Origin: Deuterostichococcus epilithicus
Lineage: Eukaryota; Chlorophyta; Trebouxiophyceae; Prasiolales; Stichococcaceae
DNA length: 64,000 nt
Reading direction: 5' to 3'
Assembly: GCA_033439295.1 (NCBI GenBank)
Contig: JAVTLE010000014.1
Location: forward strand, 3,968,001 to 4,032,000
Under the pieces are notes generated by a model, which worked only from the letters and a program-made list of their open reading frames with translations, ran no database searches and was not told where the DNA came from. Each line of letters starts with the position of its first letter. The stretch's first letter is position 1. This document shows, one piece after another, positions 63,089 to 64,000 of the stretch. The position numbers were made by a program, and so were the translations under genes.

Positions 63089-63411
63089 AGGGGTGCAGCA
63101 TTGAAAGCTGGACGCGCATGCTCGGCATTGCTGGCCTGCTGTTCATCATGATGACTCGAGGCATTATGGACAGTCTTTGTCCACAGGAGATGTGTTTGTA
63201 CTAAGCATGAGGGATCGACACCGAGGTGACCAGCTTGGTGTCGCATGGGCAAGAGTATCAGCTGGGTTCGTGTTATGGGTACCTACGAGTGTCGTTGGCG
63301 GGGGATTTCAATTTGTAGACTATTACCTGCGGTGCTACATGCAATCCTTGCACCTCATGCCGTCAACGAGGGTTCCTCCTGCTCAGCTGCTCACGGCAAA
63401 CCTGAAGGTTC
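63089..63411. other. Convergent intergenic region, HRD1 / HDDC2-like
   Basis: About 320 bp between two 3' ends. Nothing else was recognised. Confidence 0.4.
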
Positions 63412-63983
63412 TCATGTCTTTCGTCGGCTGATGATCTCTGCTGCCCACTGCCGCCCCAGGTCCGTCCGCCATTTGCCCTTTGTGGACTCGAAGAACTCGT
63501 CCAGCTTGATGTCCTGCCGCCCCTCGTACTCCTGGGCTTGCAAGATCATCTCCAACTGCATAAGAACAAAGCACACCTTCACATCGATACCGCCGTATGC
63601 AATCATGCCAAAATGCATCACCAACCAGGTATGCGAGGAGCACGTGTGTTCGACTGATGGTTACGCGAGAACGGGACTCGCCTTGTCGAAGTCCTTGACG
63701 AGCTGCGCAGCAGGCGTCTTCCCCTCCTCATACTCCTGCCACAGCTGCTCGATCTGCTCGCCTGCACCGTCCGTGGTCGACACCCGTGACTGCTGTAGCC
63801 AGCCCAGCTAGACTGCTCCAAACCAGCAGGTGGCGTGCAAGACCAGCAAGAACAGCTGAGTGCACCGACCTGCCAGTACGGATGACCCCAGCATGTTGCG
63901 CATCTTCTGGATGGCGGCGCTCTCCAAGCTGTGCTTGTCCTCGTCGCTGACGCCGTCATGCGGCGTGATGTCCCCCACGATGG
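63412..63983 (-). CDS. HDDC2: HDDC2-like 5'-deoxynucleotidase, C-terminal part only
   Basis: HDDC2/YfbR-type HD-domain enzymes remove phosphate from deoxynucleoside 5'-monophosphates. Three exons are in the window. The first starts at 63983 after a CTGCAG acceptor and reads [32 protein letters not shown], which corresponds to the family block after the catalytic HD motif (V-H-D-M/L-A-E-x-I-V-G-D-I). The next gives [20 protein letters not shown] and VKDFDK. The last gives [29 protein letters not shown] and IISRRKT with a TGA at 63412-63414. The Asp in VGDI and the FDK block fit conserved metal or substrate positions. The HD motif and N-terminus lie beyond the right edge of the window. Confidence 0.85.
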
Positions 63984-64000
63984 CTGCAGTTGTGAACTGC

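Overview
The window is nuclear DNA from a GC-rich eukaryote, most likely a chlorophyte green alga of the Trebouxiophyceae (Chlorella/Coccomyxa-like). Genes are dense and split by many short GT-AG introns. Products include chloroplast proteins (plastid S1 ribosomal protein, a chloroplast-type SRP54, plant-type threonine synthase) beside typical eukaryotic ones (tubulin cofactor E, HRD1, PIG-V). The species call is inference. Exons were joined by eye from splice signals and family conservation, so conserved cores are firmer than the first exons.

Twenty genes are supported. Left to right: calcineurin-like metallophosphoesterase (-), tubulin-folding cofactor E (+), small putative thylakoid protein (-), ornithine aminotransferase (+), cysteinyl-tRNA synthetase (-), two membrane microproteins (+,+), a single-span membrane protein of unknown function (-), protein kinase K1 (+), CRAL-TRIO protein (-), threonine synthase (+), protein kinase K2 (-), GPI mannosyltransferase PIG-V (+), FKBP2-type isomerase (-), plastid ribosomal protein S1 (+), a two-span glycoprotein (+), a CREG-like protein (+), chloroplast SRP54 (-), HRD1 (+), and an HDDC2-like 5'-deoxynucleotidase (-) that runs off the right edge. 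Most genes alternate strands, which gives short shared divergent promoters and tail-to-tail 3' ends.

The genes are mostly unrelated housekeeping functions, not an operon-like system. Partial themes are amino-acid metabolism and translation (OAT, CysRS, threonine synthase, S1), the plastid (S1, cpSRP54, the small thylakoid candidate) and the secretory pathway (PIG-V, FKBP2, HRD1, CREG-like). K1 and K2 are recent inverted paralogues flanking the CRAL-TRIO and threonine synthase genes.

The most unusual signal is a recurring architecture. Introns in at least five genes, and one 3' flank, hold degenerate tandem copies of the neighbouring exon edge, often with the splice site itself. In K2 such a copy fills an intron that K1 lacks at the same position, as expected if introns arise or grow by tandem duplication across splice junctions.
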